Shown here piece after piece: positions 44,627 to 55,137 of a stretch of 64,000 nt of DNA. The stretch spans positions 12,020,781 to 12,084,780 of the forward strand of contig JAJKFL010000042.1 of assembly GCA_021186555.1 (NCBI GenBank), read 5' to 3'. Position 1 is the stretch's first letter. Each line of letters begins with the position of its first letter. This DNA comes from Reticulitermes speratus (taxonomy: Eukaryota > Arthropoda > Insecta > Blattodea > Rhinotermitidae). The position numbers were made by a program, and so were the translations under genes. The notes beneath the pieces were generated by a model. It had not been told where the DNA came from and searched no databases. It saw nothing but the letters and a program-made list of their open reading frames with translations.

Positions 44627-46309
44627 ATGAAAGCTTCCAGAACAAAGAATGTTGTGGTCAAGCTTTTAACTTTTCTGATTCTTATCCTGGAATACCAGGT
44701 TCCATTTCAACCCTTAGTCAGGCATTCGTCTCTGGCATTCCCCTAATCTTTTTCAATTCCTCCAGGCAATTTCCAGGATAATAGGTTACATTAAAACAGG
44801 TTATAGCCATTTCGTGTCACAACATTGCTATTTTATCTTTCGCCAGTATTTCATTATACATAACAAAATACCATTTTAATAATATCTGACTTCGGTTCCA
44901 GAAAATGGAACTTCACGATCCGTTAATTATTACTGTTTCCTTGTATTCGATTTTTCCCGGGTTTAAATCTAAGCCAAGAGCTTGGATCTCTTCACTGAGG
45001 TTTCTTTTTTAGGTTTTCCTCATTCTCTCTAACAAAGTGCTCGTACGCTGAGCGTATTTAAAATTGGGACATAACCAAAACTTCAATTCTCTTTGCAATG
45101 CATTGATCACTTTTTCATTCGCCTCTAATTACCCTGAGATACTGAATGTTTATAAATAATCTAATAAATTATTACGACTCGGATAGAATCTAACTGCAGT
45201 CAGATAGAAAAATGCAGTTTTACCATTTAATATGAGAAAATTAGACAACATAACATATATTTTATTTTGAATTATAATAATTCAATATGGAATTAAATAA
45301 AATAAAAATGATTACAAAATTTTATATATATTTTTTTGTGCTCTCAAAGAGAGGTTTCCTATGTGTTGACTTTGAGGTCTGTGAAATCGATTATATCTTC
45401 CCAAAGCATAATGAAGTGGAAGCAGACACTAAACGTTGAAGACGAAGAAACCTAATTCCTTTTTTGAATTTTAGGTAAGATAAGTACAAAAAACCTTTAG
45501 CTTAATAGTCGTAAAAATACTTAAACTTCATCGAATGAGGGTTACAAACCAACAAAGTACATTGCAAAATATTCAGAAATTTTCGTCATATCGTGTTTGG
45601 CATTTATGACCTGTTACACGACTATGCCTGCACTTTCCAGTGAAGTGGGAAACTTGTTTACTCAAATATAAAGTTATCTACAGCCAATGTTTCGAGAATA
45701 TTTCAGTTCTGTGCAGTAGCTGACGAGGTTTCGGCATGTCTTCAGATATGTAGCAACTCTCGTGGAATGCTGGCAAGTATTTCTTCCACATCGTTTATCA
45801 TGGAGAACCTTAAACAACGTTGCCTTCATAGGATTAATAGAATTTTTAGAACTGTTATATATAACCGAGAAAATTAGATTAAAATGAAAGATCCTGTCAA
45901 AAATCGCACTTTGAGCATAAAATAATCTGAAAAGTAATTGGATGTACATGATCTGAGTAATTTTAGATAAATTTGGTATAATTTATTTCTTTGATTTTTG
46001 TTTTATTCAAATAGCTTAAAACTGAAATTCAGGATCCAATATGAAATAAGTACGGAACATTGTGGAAAATTTTTTGTCTAGTGCTAGGTTACAGTAGTTT
46101 CTAAGTCTTTTGCGAATAGCTTCACATTTTTGCTGTTTCCATGGTTTTTCTAGATCCTTTTGCAGCTGAAGTTTTTGGAGTTAATATTATATTGATGCCT
46201 GACAGTTTCTGTACTTAGTTCAAAATATTTACTGATTATGTAAATCTAAACTAACCTTGCGTAATTTCAGGCCTCCGCTGCTGCGTAAATGAGATCTTCG
46301 CTCTTCAAC
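44627..46309. other. 1.7 kb without a recognised gene
   Basis: AT-rich. The minus-strand frame 45674-45949 has no recognisable similarity. Confidence 0.35.
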
Positions 46310-46406
46310 AGACTGCTTGACCCTTAAGGGGGGACCGATAGTTTGTCCGAAACGTCTGTAACAAACTACCAATATACGCTGCGTAAAATCCCAGAAGAGT
46401 GATGAT
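46310..46406 (+). repeat. Half copy of the 620-824 fold-back family
   Basis: GACCGATAGTTTGTCCGAAA, CGTCTGTAACAAACTACC and GCGTAAAATCCCAGAAGAG follow the same order as at 39365. A hAT MITE inserted just past its end. Confidence 0.75.
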
Positions 46407-46414
46407 CTCTAGAT

Positions 46415-46757
46415 CAGCGGTCGCCAACCGGTGGTCCGCGGACCACTGATGGTCCGCGAGAAAATTTTGGTGGTCCGTGGAGAAATTTGGACATTATTTG
46501 CAATTTTTATGTTTATTATACTGTTTCATTATATTCTGATTCGTCCATAAACTTATTTCAAACAAGCAGCAACAAATATCACACTAATAATTTTGTTATA
46601 ATTAAATAAGTGCATTTCATATTAATAAAATGGAACTTTTATGATCATTATTTTATAGATGTTTGTACCTTTTTAGAAAAAATTCATGTTAGTGGTCCGC
46701 GGGATATAAAATTGTGAGTTTAGTGGTCCGTGAGGTCCGAATGGTTGGCGACCGCTG
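46415..46757. mobile_element. hAT-type MITE with 8-bp target duplication
   Basis: The ends CAGCGGTCGCCAACC are identical and inverted. CTCTAGAT flanks it exactly at 46407-46414 and 46758-46765. Subterminal GTGGTCCGCGG repeats occur at both ends. No transposase; non-autonomous. Confidence 0.97.
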
Positions 46758-46765
46758 CTCTAGAT

Positions 46766-47394
46766 TAACCTTGTGTCCTATCCTTTTAATAATACAGTTG
46801 GAATGCTCCTTTTTCAGGCTTCTTTTGGAGTCAAACCTTTAACTATTTATTACATTAATGGATAACATTTAACCTGTTTAGGTTACAGCCATGAGTGAAA
46901 CTTTAAAAAAATGGATTAATTTGTTTTTACTTTATGTCTTATGCATTGTGTCTGCTATCCATTTTCATCAGTTTCCTTCTACCTCCTCTGCTGAATATGC
47001 TTTCTACAATGCCAATTTTAATTCAATTACACGGGCTAATAGAACTGGTAATGAATGATTAAAGGAAACTTTTATGTAGTCAGGTCTTGGTTTTTGACGC
47101 GGTAACAGCTAACGTTACAAACAAAGCACTTCTTAAGTTTGCAATGTGTCTGTCCGTCTGTCCGCAAATAACATCTGAAAAACAGCTGAAAATATTTTCA
47201 TGGAATTTTATGTAGGAAAGGTAACTAAATTTGTTGACATATCCCAATTATGTTAAAATGTGACAAAAATAAAGGACTTTCACATGAAGGTACAAACTCT
47301 TTTCTGCGATCTCAATTATAATGTACAGAATATGTATTTTAGTAAAAAAAGTTTTCAAGAGGTAAATTTGTCCCTGTCTACACAATGAAGACAT
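46766..47394. other. No feature recognised
   Basis: The 47090-47300 segment with TGTCTGTCCGTCTGTCCG resembles dispersed repeats but is single here. Confidence 0.3.
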
Positions 47395-47612
47395 ATAGCG
47401 AGCTTAGAGTTGTATCTTCATTCCTTCTTAACCTCGGCACTGGATGGAGTTTTTCAAATTCACGCCACGCTACCTATTGAATAGGAGACTGGGTGGGCCC
47501 CACAGCCAGTCTGGACTGTTTTCAAAGGAAAAAAAATCTCTTGCCTCTGCCGGGTTTCGAACCCCAAACCGTCAAGATCGTATCTGAGTCGTTATACCGA
47601 CTATGTACAGAA
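47395..47612 (-). mobile_element. SINE II copy
   Basis: On the minus strand it has the head TAGTCGGTATAACGACTCAG, a good B-box GGGTTCGAAACCC, the AGTCTCCTATTCAATAGG box and the CAGTGCCGAGGTTAAGAAGG block. Confidence 0.88.
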
Positions 47613-49650
47613 AACTCTTTAGAGAAGATAAAAATATATATTTTATGTACAACACTGTTTCTGTAGCCTAAGTATTAAGAGTTTTTGAATTAATTAAACA
47701 CAAGCAGCCTACCGCTTCAGAATTGTTACCTTATAACTACAATTCCCAATTTGTGAAATCCTTTTATACGCAGCTATAGGGGGTCAAGTCCAATTTAACT
47801 TGAAACACTCAAACTTATGATTATCAAAATATTAACAGTTGTATGCCCTCGTGTTTCACGTGATTTAAAAAATTCGACTGATTTTGCCAAGCCTTCCAGG
47901 TGAAAAATTGGTAACCCCACGGAACATGGTTCTTCTCCAGAAAAATTCAACATCATTTATGCAACACAGGCGTTTATAACTAACTTACATTCACAGAAGG
48001 CCGTCATTGGGTTGTATTCTGTGTCAGTTTAAGTCTTTAAATCCCTCTGGTTACGTTATATACCACGAGGTTTAACATTCAAAATTCTTCCTTCTGCCCA
48101 CAGAATATATTTATGTGTGTTATCTTAGGAAAAAAAAAGCTATTATTTTCTTATGCATAATTAACGTATTGGTTTTTAAACTGAGAAGGTGTAAGTTTAC
48201 TGTGCGGTACGCACTGAGTACTTAACGTAAGAGATGTTAGTCTTCGTTTTAATGTGTTAAAGCCCTTCACACTTCAACAGGCTGCAATTTCCATATCCAT
48301 TTCAATAATTCCCTACCACATATGCTTTTCCCCCCGAAGTGATTTATTCCCTTGTGGTTTTAGATTAAAATTTAATAGGCTGCGTTTTTCCTTCTTAATT
48401 TTTACGGTTTATTTCTAGATGCTGTCAATTGCCCTGCCTATATGCTTATAGCTCTTCGAATGGAAATATATCATTTCATTCCCTTTTCTGTGTAAGTTTT
48501 CTGTTTTCTTGCTCCCACTAGATCCAAATTTCAAATTAAGAGAACCTTTACCAGGTTTGGTGAAATTATTCATATTATATATATATATCTGTTAATTGAA
48601 ATGAATGACAGATGGCTTTACCTGTATACATGCTGCTGTACACAGTGAATATATACAGGAACATATCATTGTAGTTCTCATCAGGCAGTGGGGCTTGAGC
48701 ACTATTATGGAAGACAGTCATGTCAAAAGGAGAAAATTGCAAAGAAACTGGGGGGTTGGGCTGACGGCGGAAGGGATGGAAAATTTTGAGATATACACTG
48801 GTGTTAAATTTATTCTGAAATACCCTAATAATTTTTCCACAGACATGAGTGAATTTTTTATATACGAGTAAATACAGGCAATTATTTTAGAGTCAGGGTG
48901 AAAAGCTGTGATGTTGTCAAAGCTACAGTTTACTAGAGAAATATTAAAATATCTAGAATACAGGCTAGAGATCTGTATCGCCTTCATGGTCCCTATGTTT
49001 TTAATTTCTGTTAATAAGTATTTCAATTTGTGTGTGTCATCACTGATTAAAATAATACGAGTCAATGAAGTACGTGTATATGTAATGTCTGAGTGAAATA
49101 AGCAAGACCTGTGTTACAAAAATAAGTTACCTGAATTATTGACAATAATTTCAGTGTTAGTTTTTGTGTCCGCTTTATATTCTTAAATCCCACCTCTCTC
49201 TGAAGACACTGCGGTAAGTGTGTTAGAATTAGAGGAATGGGAGCAGAGAAGAGACAAAGAGAACATACAGGAGAGTATGTGAGTCCATTAAGAAATTCCA
49301 GTAGATCTGGCACGAAAAGCTTCCAAGCCGAGACCTGGATGTTGCGGTGTTTCCTCTCCCACCCTCCTTCTCTCTGTCTGTCTCTCTCTATCTCTCTCTG
49401 TCTGTGTTCTCTAGTTTTTCCTCCCAATTTAATTCTAAAGTAACCTTTTCTCTACTGCAGAATTCGCCGTCGCAGGACTACTGTACTTTATAATGTAACT
49501 CCTCCAAATACTGGAATTCTAGGCTTCAGTGCTTATTAAATTAATAAATAAGGATATAAATTTATAACAGACGGCTGTTTATGAATGAAGAAATGTGTAA
49601 GTTATTCATTCACATATGACTTAGGTATTCTACATGAATTTTATTTGGTT
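47613..49650. other. 2 kb without a recognised gene
   Basis: (AT)n at 48574-48590 and a (CTCT/TGTC)n-rich tract at 49368-49408. Open frames at 48605-49427 overlap on both strands and resemble nothing known. Confidence 0.35.
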
Positions 49651-49654
49651 TTTA

Positions 49655-49765
49655 TTATCGGGCGGCTTCGAAATGTACATGCTTTCACCTATAAGGTACA
49701 CACAGTGTCTGACATGTGGCGTTAATCGTCAGACGGCCTCGATGTACATACTTTCACTAATAAAA
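49655..49765 (-). repeat. Inverted relative of the 35630-35960 repeat
   Basis: On the minus strand: GTGAAAGTATGTACATCGAG, GCCGTCTGACGATTAACGCC, ATGTCAGACACTG and CCTTATAGGTGAAAGCATG. These are about one and a half units of the 80-bp repeat. Confidence 0.75.
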
Positions 49766-49839
49766 ATTCTCTTCTCTTCTGCTTTTACAGTTTCCCTCGT
49801 GTCATATCAGTCTCCTTCTCTCACGTGAAAGAGTTGATC

Positions 49840-49966
49840 TACGGCCCCACTCATTCTTACCCTCGGCACTAGGTGGAGATGAATGCTCAGCTTTACGCTG
49901 CGGTCGCTTTACCCCCGATGAAAGAATCCCCGGTTATCACTGAGGAGGAGGCTGGGTGAGCTGTAG
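49840..49966 (-). mobile_element. SINE II fragment
   Basis: CCACTCATTCTTACCCTCGG, GGTCGCTTTACCCCCGATG and GGAGGCTGGGTGAGC are present. It breaks off directly at the head of a SINE III copy. Confidence 0.75.
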
Positions 49967-49967
49967 G

Positions 49968-50276
49968 GCCACGCGGTGGCGCAGTTAGTTGAGGCACTGC
50001 GCTACAACACGGAAGGTTCCGATGGTTCATTGGAATTTTTCAATGACATACGAGTAATCCTTCCGGCCGCACTATGGCCCTGAGGTCGACTCAGCCTCTA
50101 TCAGTAATGAGTACCAGGAATATTTCCTGAGGGGAAAAGGCGGCCGGTGTGTAGGCCTAAAAACCTTACAATTCTAATGTGCCGATTGTCTGTAAACCTG
50201 GGAGCCTCAACCTTCTGGAACCCCTCAGGGCCTGTTCAAGCCAGTATAGGGATTTGCTTAGCTTTACCTTTTACAT
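49968..50276 (+). mobile_element. SINE III copy
   Basis: The head is ACGCGGTGGCGCAGTTAGTT then GAGGCACTGCGCTACAA, with a weak B-box, GAGGTCGACTCAGCCTC, CTAATGTGCCGATTGTC and GGCCTGTTCAAGCC. It ends GCTTAGCTTTACC. Confidence 0.88.
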
Positions 50277-50521
50277 ACCGACACAAGTCGAGAAGTTTAT
50301 TCGGAGATGTAACCATTAAAGTATAATCCTTTGTATAATACAGATATGAAGGTTCCTAAATTGACTGAAATGCCGAAACATGTGGATGAAATTATACGTG
50401 TATATATATATATGTGTGTGTACGTGTGACTTGCAATTATTTGCAGTAATAATGTAATAAGTATGAAGCAGAAAGTGTAAAGGTACAGTGTATGAAATAT
50501 AAATTTAAATTAAACAGGTCA
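50277..50521. other. AT-rich DNA with (TA)n(TG)n
   Basis: (TA)n then (TG)n at 50399-50422. CCGAAACATGTGG at 50373-50385 is a remnant of the GAAA side of the hammerhead-like family. Confidence 0.4.
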
Positions 50522-50650
50522 GTCCTTCTCCAGGAGCTAACAAGTCCTAGTCAAGAAACTTCCCACTTTTTATGGGACCCGAATGTTCGTTACCGCGTTC
50601 ACAAGAGCCCACCACATGTCAGACGAATCCAGTCCACGTCTTATCATCCT
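50522..50650 (-). pseudogene. LINE-b 3' end fragment
   Basis: On the minus strand: a DMWWALVNAVTNIRVP-like stretch, then the 3' untranslated GTTTCTTGACTAGGACTTG and CCTGGAGAAGGACTG. This is the segment just before the element's end. Confidence 0.75.
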
Positions 50651-51196
50651 ATTTCCCTAATATGTATTTTAATATTGTCGTACAGTTTTATTCCTAGACC
50701 TTCCAAGTGTTCCCTTTCCTTCAGGTTTTTACCCCAAAACTTTGTATGCGTTTTCCTTTCCTTATGTGTTTTACAAGTATATCTATTTTATAAAATAATT
50801 TATTTACGTTTGATTCCAAATCCGATTTAGACCTGGATTTTGCAACAATGTCACATGAGAATTATATGTTAACTCGTCTCTAGACTTTAAGATACAAATA
50901 TTATGTTTGTAATACCTAATGGATGGATGCGTAGGTATTTATGTGGGGACAGAGAATGTCTCCAAAACGTTTGAATATTTCCAAGTCCGCACGGCGTCAT
51001 ATTCCAAATAAAATTTTTATCAACACTTGATGACATCAAACCTCGCGTTTATTGCTTTCTAAAAAATATCGCAACGCTAAATATGCCATCATTTGGTCCT
51101 TTAACTTCACCGCGTTTAATTTTCATTGACAAATTCGTGTTAAGAGCTCATTACGCAGTTCAGTTAACGTTTATACCTAATCGAATTGATTATGGT
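50651..51196. other. No feature recognised
   Basis: AT-rich DNA. Confidence 0.3.
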
Positions 51197-51208
51197 ACAT
51201 AACTGAGC

Positions 51209-51454
51209 GGGGGAAATGCGGTGACCCAGTTGGTTGAGGCACTGAGCTACAATCCAGAAGGTCGCGGATTCGATTCCCGATGGTGTCATTGGAATTTTTC
51301 ATTGACATAATACTTTCATAATATTTCCTGAAAGGTAAAGACGGCCGGTGCATAGGGCTGACAACCTTACCATCTTCATGTGCCGAGTACTCAACCTCCT
51401 AGAACTCTCATGGCCTCTCCAGGCCTGTATAGGATTTGCTTTGCCTTTACCTTT
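51209..51454 (+). mobile_element. SINE III copy with target duplication
   Basis: The 12-bp repeat ACATAACTGAGC flanks it exactly at 51197-51208 and 51455-51466. The head has CGGTGACCCAGTTGGTTGAG, the B-box is GGATTCGATTCCC, and the body has lost the SINE III GGTCGACTCAGCC block. Confidence 0.95.
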
Positions 51455-51519
51455 ACATAACTGAGCTAATTGACTACATAATTACATTAATTGTAATATG
51501 CTGTTTATCAAACTGTAAT

Positions 51520-51775
51520 AATGTTCAGGGCTTTGTCATATCCCAGACAACAGGTCGCTTGTTTCTCATCTCAGAGACACGGTTTCGATCTCAGATCCAG
51601 TCCATGTAAGTTTGTGTTGCGCCAAGTAGCCCTGAAACAAATTTCTCTGCGAGGACGTCGGTGTTTTCCTGTCACTGTCCTTCCATGCTTATTCATTTAT
51701 GTTTTACCGACGCTATATAGGCGCAGCAATTGACAGCGTCTTTAAATGACGCACTTAACTGTACCTTTCACTTTA
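51520..51775 (+). mobile_element. SINE IV copy, diverged
   Basis: GGTTTCGATCTCAGATCCAG then TCCATGTAAGTTTGTGTTG, and the 3' end TTAAATGACGCACTTAACTG, match the copy at 6546. Confidence 0.75.
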
Positions 51776-52617
51776 GCCATTGACTTGGATACGTTTGTTG
51801 TCTAGTCTTCAGGAAAGGCATTAAAGAAATCATATGATATAATTTTTATCTCCAAACCTATGTTGTATTTATTTATTTATTTATTTATTTATGGTTTACT
51901 TAACGACGACTTTTGTAAAGCAGGCTGTACATATAGCGCGTAAATCTCCTAACTCTGAGAATACCTTACAGTCTCTCTGAAGATATTACGCTTCATAAAT
52001 ATTCAAGGTCATTTTCATGACAACTGGTTTCAACTGTAAGGTATGATGACCTGAACGCCTCTATGGCTCCGACAGTTTTGGAAGACTGAAAGACAGAGTT
52101 TATGAGTTCAAATTCCGTTCGCTGTTTGTATATAGTCCACGTTTGCCTACGGTGTGTCATATGTGAAGGCTTTACGATGAGACAATCCCCTATTTACGGA
52201 GTCCTTCCAAATGTCTGAAGGGTTCAGTATCAGAATTAATTTTAAATCGGAACAGAATCATTGCTAGCCGAAGGAGAAAAAGAAGAAGAAGAAGTAGAAG
52301 TAATTGAAGACCGCAATTTGTGCCATTTCAATTAAGAACATAACCTGAACCCTAACCTGTTTTGTTTCTCTTGGCACAATAAAAACCCTTTCCTTTCGGT
52401 GACAGCAGACGCTATGTATTTGGCGCTGGGTAAAAAGGGCTTATCTCTAATTGCGTTACATTTTACTTATAGCAGAGTATGCCCTATTCTACTGCATATT
52501 TGTTATTTCGAAGAATATTACAGACTTACAGATATTTATTGAATTAAGTTACAGACCAACTGATGCACACTAAAACCACTTTTTATGTAGCTTTATTATT
52601 AAAATTGTTAAAATTTT
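51776..52617. other. Microsatellite and a tRNA-like head; otherwise nothing
   Basis: (TTTA)n at 51867-51891 and (AAG)n at 52276-52300. A weak tRNA-like pair (GACCTGAACGCCTCTATGG and GAGTTCAAATTCCG) lies at 52048-52125. Confidence 0.45.
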
Positions 52618-52659
52618 ACCCCAACACGTGTTTCGATCCTAGGATCATCGTCAGGGGTT
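52618..52659 (-). ncRNA. Hammerhead ribozyme-like motif, all core bases intact
   Basis: Minus strand, in order: stem I ACCC; core CTGACGA (52648-52654); stem II as the perfect palindrome GATCCTAGGATC (52635-52646); GAAA (52631-52634); stem III palindrome ACACGTGT (52624-52631); UU at the cleavage position; stem I GGGGT. C3, U4, G5, A6, G8, A9, G12, A13 and A14 all match the catalytic consensus. Stem III can close only as a tiny hairpin or as an intermolecular duplex, as reported for hammerheads of Penelope-like retroelements and retrozymes. Stem I has three contiguous pairs plus one beyond a mismatch. U at position 17 is a less favourable cleavage base. Confidence 0.72.
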
Positions 52660-53054
52660 TTTTTTTTGTTGAAAGCTACAGTCACTTCATATATAATTTA
52701 ATATGACGAAGATGCACGGTGTCAACAGTGTGAAGAGATTTATTGAAGCATGCATTTTTTTATTGTACCGCAGTAAAAGTAAATACAAGACTGTAATTTG
52801 TAAGATTCCACCTCAAAGTAATCTTTTTAAATAAGAATTTTATTTTAATATATTAATTGCTACCCTAGTATTAGAACTTTGACTGTATCTATATTAAAGC
52901 CGTACTTACGTTTAACAGACTTATGCTTGTGATGGCATCCAGATGTTAAAACGCCAAATTTCAAAATTATTTACTCAGTGCATTTTGAATCAATATTTTC
53001 GTTTAATGCACCAAATAAACGCACTTACAATATATACGAAATTACAATCACTTC

Positions 53055-53096
53055 ACTTCGACATGTTTCGGCATGACAATGCCATCTTCAGGGAGT
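53055..53096 (-). ncRNA. Hammerhead ribozyme-like motif, all core bases intact
   Basis: Minus strand: stem I ACTCC; core CTGAAGA (53085-53091); T then stem II GGCA/TGCC with a 7-base loop; GAAA (53066-53069); stem III palindrome ACATGT; C at the cleavage position (a preferred GUC triplet); stem I GAAGT, giving four pairs and one mismatch. The consensus catalytic bases are complete. It is the better half of a fold-back element; its inverted partner at 53384 has A9 changed to T. Confidence 0.75.
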
Positions 53097-53383
53097 ACAT
53101 ACCAATCTTAAAACAACTTATAGTAAAGTGGATTACATCTATGAAATTCATAAACTTTTAACTGTAGATCTTTAATCTTAATTCACCCTGCATTTTCATT
53201 ATTTAAAAAAACACCAACAAACGCGTTGGATAGTATCATGATATAAGGAGCTAGTCTGCGCCTTGAAAGTTGTGCATTTTGTTGGTGTTTTTTAAATTTT
53301 AACTGTAGAGTTTATTGAAGGTTATGGATTTCATAGATGTAATATTTTTTAACATAAAAGGTTTTAAGCTTGGTACGTACTTC

Positions 53384-53420
53384 CTGAAGTTGTCATGATC
53401 GTGCCGAAACATGTCGCGGT
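53384..53420 (+). ncRNA. Hammerhead-like motif, A9 changed
   Basis: Plus strand: CTGAAGT (53384-53390), a weak stem II ending GTGCC, GAAA (53406-53409), ACATGT, C, then a GAAGT stem I partner displaced by a few bases. Inverted partner of 53055-53096, probably inactive. Confidence 0.6.
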
Positions 53421-53931
53421 GAAGTGCCTGTAATGTCACATATATATATATATTGGTATATTAAATTAAAATGTTAAAATGTCATTTTAGCTTGTACATT
53501 TTAAATTGTGGTGTACAAGCTTTATAGTGTGACGGACGCGAAAGAATCAATGCTACTCTGTATTTACTCACATTAAGAAAAACTCCAGTCCTTACACAGA
53601 GGAATTTACGACTGTTCCACCTATTGCGGTCTCCCTGGGCTCTTAGTTTAGTGAAGGATCCCCAAATAATTATGTGCCGGTTATCCACAGTGCGAGCAGA
53701 AATAATAAATTTTGCATGAAATAAGAAAGGTGGAAACGTTTATAGTTCACTGGCACAAAAAAAAACCCTTAAGATGGTCCTTAAAAAGAAGCACTCACAC
53801 GTATTCAATTTCTGTGCAGGGGTTGTGTACGCTTAAAGTAACTGCCTCCACTTAATATTACAAATATTCCTTATAGTTGCCTTACACCTAAAAAATTTTA
53901 TTTCCAACTACTGCACAAAAGTAATTTTTAT

Positions 53932-53976
53932 GCTCCTATATGTTTCGGCTAAGCAATGTAGCCATCATCAGAGAGC
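53932..53976 (-). ncRNA. Hammerhead ribozyme-like motif, canonical CUGAUGA core
   Basis: Minus strand: stem I GCTCT; core CTGATGA (53965-53971); T; stem II GGCTA/TAGCC with an 8-base loop; GAAA (53943-53946); stem III ACATAT (one base off the family palindrome ACATGT); A at the cleavage position; stem I GGAGC. Stem I forms five pairs including one G-U. All nine conserved core positions agree with the minimal hammerhead. The stem III change removes one pair, which could weaken but need not abolish activity. Confidence 0.78.
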
Positions 53977-54117
53977 TAATAATATAATAAAGAAATAAGC
54001 AGCTTATTCCAAATTGATAGATTCTAATATAGACAAAATAGCTTTTGTATAACAATCTAATATATGTGTATGTTACCATTCACCGACGTAGAATAAGCTG
54101 CTTATGTCTTTATTATA

Positions 54118-54692
54118 CAGGGCATACACAAACGAATGGTGCGGTTTCAAAAGTGAATAAATAATTTATGTCTCACATTACACGGGCACAACATACACCG
54201 TCAGCGGCGGCAACTGTCCAAGTTTCTCATGCGCTACCAGCAGTTCGCTTCGCATGCTTACTGCGTGGCCGCGGGGCCAGTTTAGGGGAAATGCGCTGGA
54301 TCGGAGGTGCTGCTGCAAATGGAGACAAGAACATTCTCCCTTGGCCACCCCGTTCGCCAGATCTTACACCTTGCGATTTCTTTCTTTGGGGGTTCGTTAA
54401 AGACAGCGTTTATGTACCACCATTGCCCACGTCCATCCATGAAATTCGTGATTGGATAACGCATGCACTGTAGGCCATTACAGCGGACATGCTACACCGG
54501 GTCTGGGATGAGTTTGATTACCGTGTGGATGTGTGTCGTGTGACCCAGGGTGCACACATTGAAAAATTGTAATTATTAAATGAGAAATTTGGACAGTTGT
54601 CGCCGTTGATGGTGTATGTTGTGCCCGTGTAAGGTGAGAAATACATTTTTTATTCACTTTTGATACCGCACCATTCTTTTGTGTATGCCCTG
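54118..54692 (+). mobile_element. Mariner/Tc1-like element, internally deleted
   Basis: Inverted termini of about 110 bp begin CAGGGCATACACAAA, and TA is duplicated at 54116-54117 and 54693-54694. Inside, one frame up to 54572 encodes the transposase C-terminus: WPPRSPDLTPCDFFLWGFVK, DSVYVPPLPTSIHEIRDWIT, a TAG at 54471-54473, then ADMLHRVWDEFDYRVDVCRV and THIEKL-like end. The third catalytic Asp (in TPCDFF) is kept, but the first two thirds of the gene are missing, so it cannot mobilise itself. Longer than a MITE and with high terminal identity, it looks like a recent deletion derivative. Confidence 0.93.
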
Positions 54693-54727
54693 TATTATTG
54701 GCTCCCTGATAATGGCTACAGTACGTA

Positions 54728-54948
54728 AAAGGTAAGATAAAGTTCTCCCAAGAACAGGCCATGAAGGCCCAGAGGGGGAGTAGAGGTATAGCTCTACCCT
54801 TTCTTTAACCCTGGCACTAGATGGGAGTGGATGGTCAACTCCACGCCCCGGCCGCTTTACACGCGGGAAAGAGACCCGGTACCCATTGTATAGGAGGCTC
54901 TGTGGACCCCAGGGCCAGTCTGGACGGCTGCGAAAAATCTCGCCCTAA
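54728..54948 (-). mobile_element. SINE II copy inside a hammerhead-like motif
   Basis: The copy carries the CTTTCTTTAACCCTGGCACT block, CACGCCCCGGCCGC and the CCCATTGTATAGGAGGCT box. TACGTA at 54722-54727 and 54949-54954 is the apparent target duplication. Excising it restores GGCTAC-AGTAC-GTAGCC, a six-pair stem II of the right-hand motif of the surrounding element. Confidence 0.8.
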
Positions 54949-55137
54949 TACGTAGCCGAAACATGTAGAAGCATAAAAAATACTTTTATGCAGTGGCTGG
55001 AAATAACACTTGTATGTGTCAGGCAACTGCCCTTTGGAGATCTCGTAAATGAAGTGGATTCAATTCAGTACAAATATTTATCTGATGCATTTGGTTCTTT
55101 ATGAGTTTGTGCTTTCGTGCTATCGAACTTCATTTTG

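Larger units (their letters stand above)
53027..53452. repeat. Palindromic element with two outward hammerhead-like motifs
   Basis: Left arm about 53027-53180 and right arm about 53285-53452 are inverted copies (shared blocks GAAGTGATTGTAAT/GAAGTGCCTGTAAT, TTTCATAGATGTAAT and AACTGTAGA). They meet through an inner hairpin AACACCAACAAA...TTTGTTGGTGTT. The left arm carries the motif at 53055-53096 (minus) and the right arm the one at 53384-53420 (plus), both pointing outward. Confidence 0.8.
53875..55028. repeat. Palindromic hammerhead-bearing element, split by two insertions
   Basis: The left arm starts AGTTGCCTTACACC and the right arm ends with its inverse GTGTCAGGCAACT. Removing the mariner-like element (54118-54692) and the SINE II (54728-54948) leaves a fold-back of about 350 bp with matching arms throughout, including the TAATAAAGAAATAAGCAGC block and its inverse. 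Each arm holds an outward hammerhead-like motif, at 53932-53976 and at 54701-54965 (split by the SINE). Confidence 0.85.

Noticed and set aside
44353..44781. 142-codon frame
   Set aside because: It passes through a full-length SINE I.
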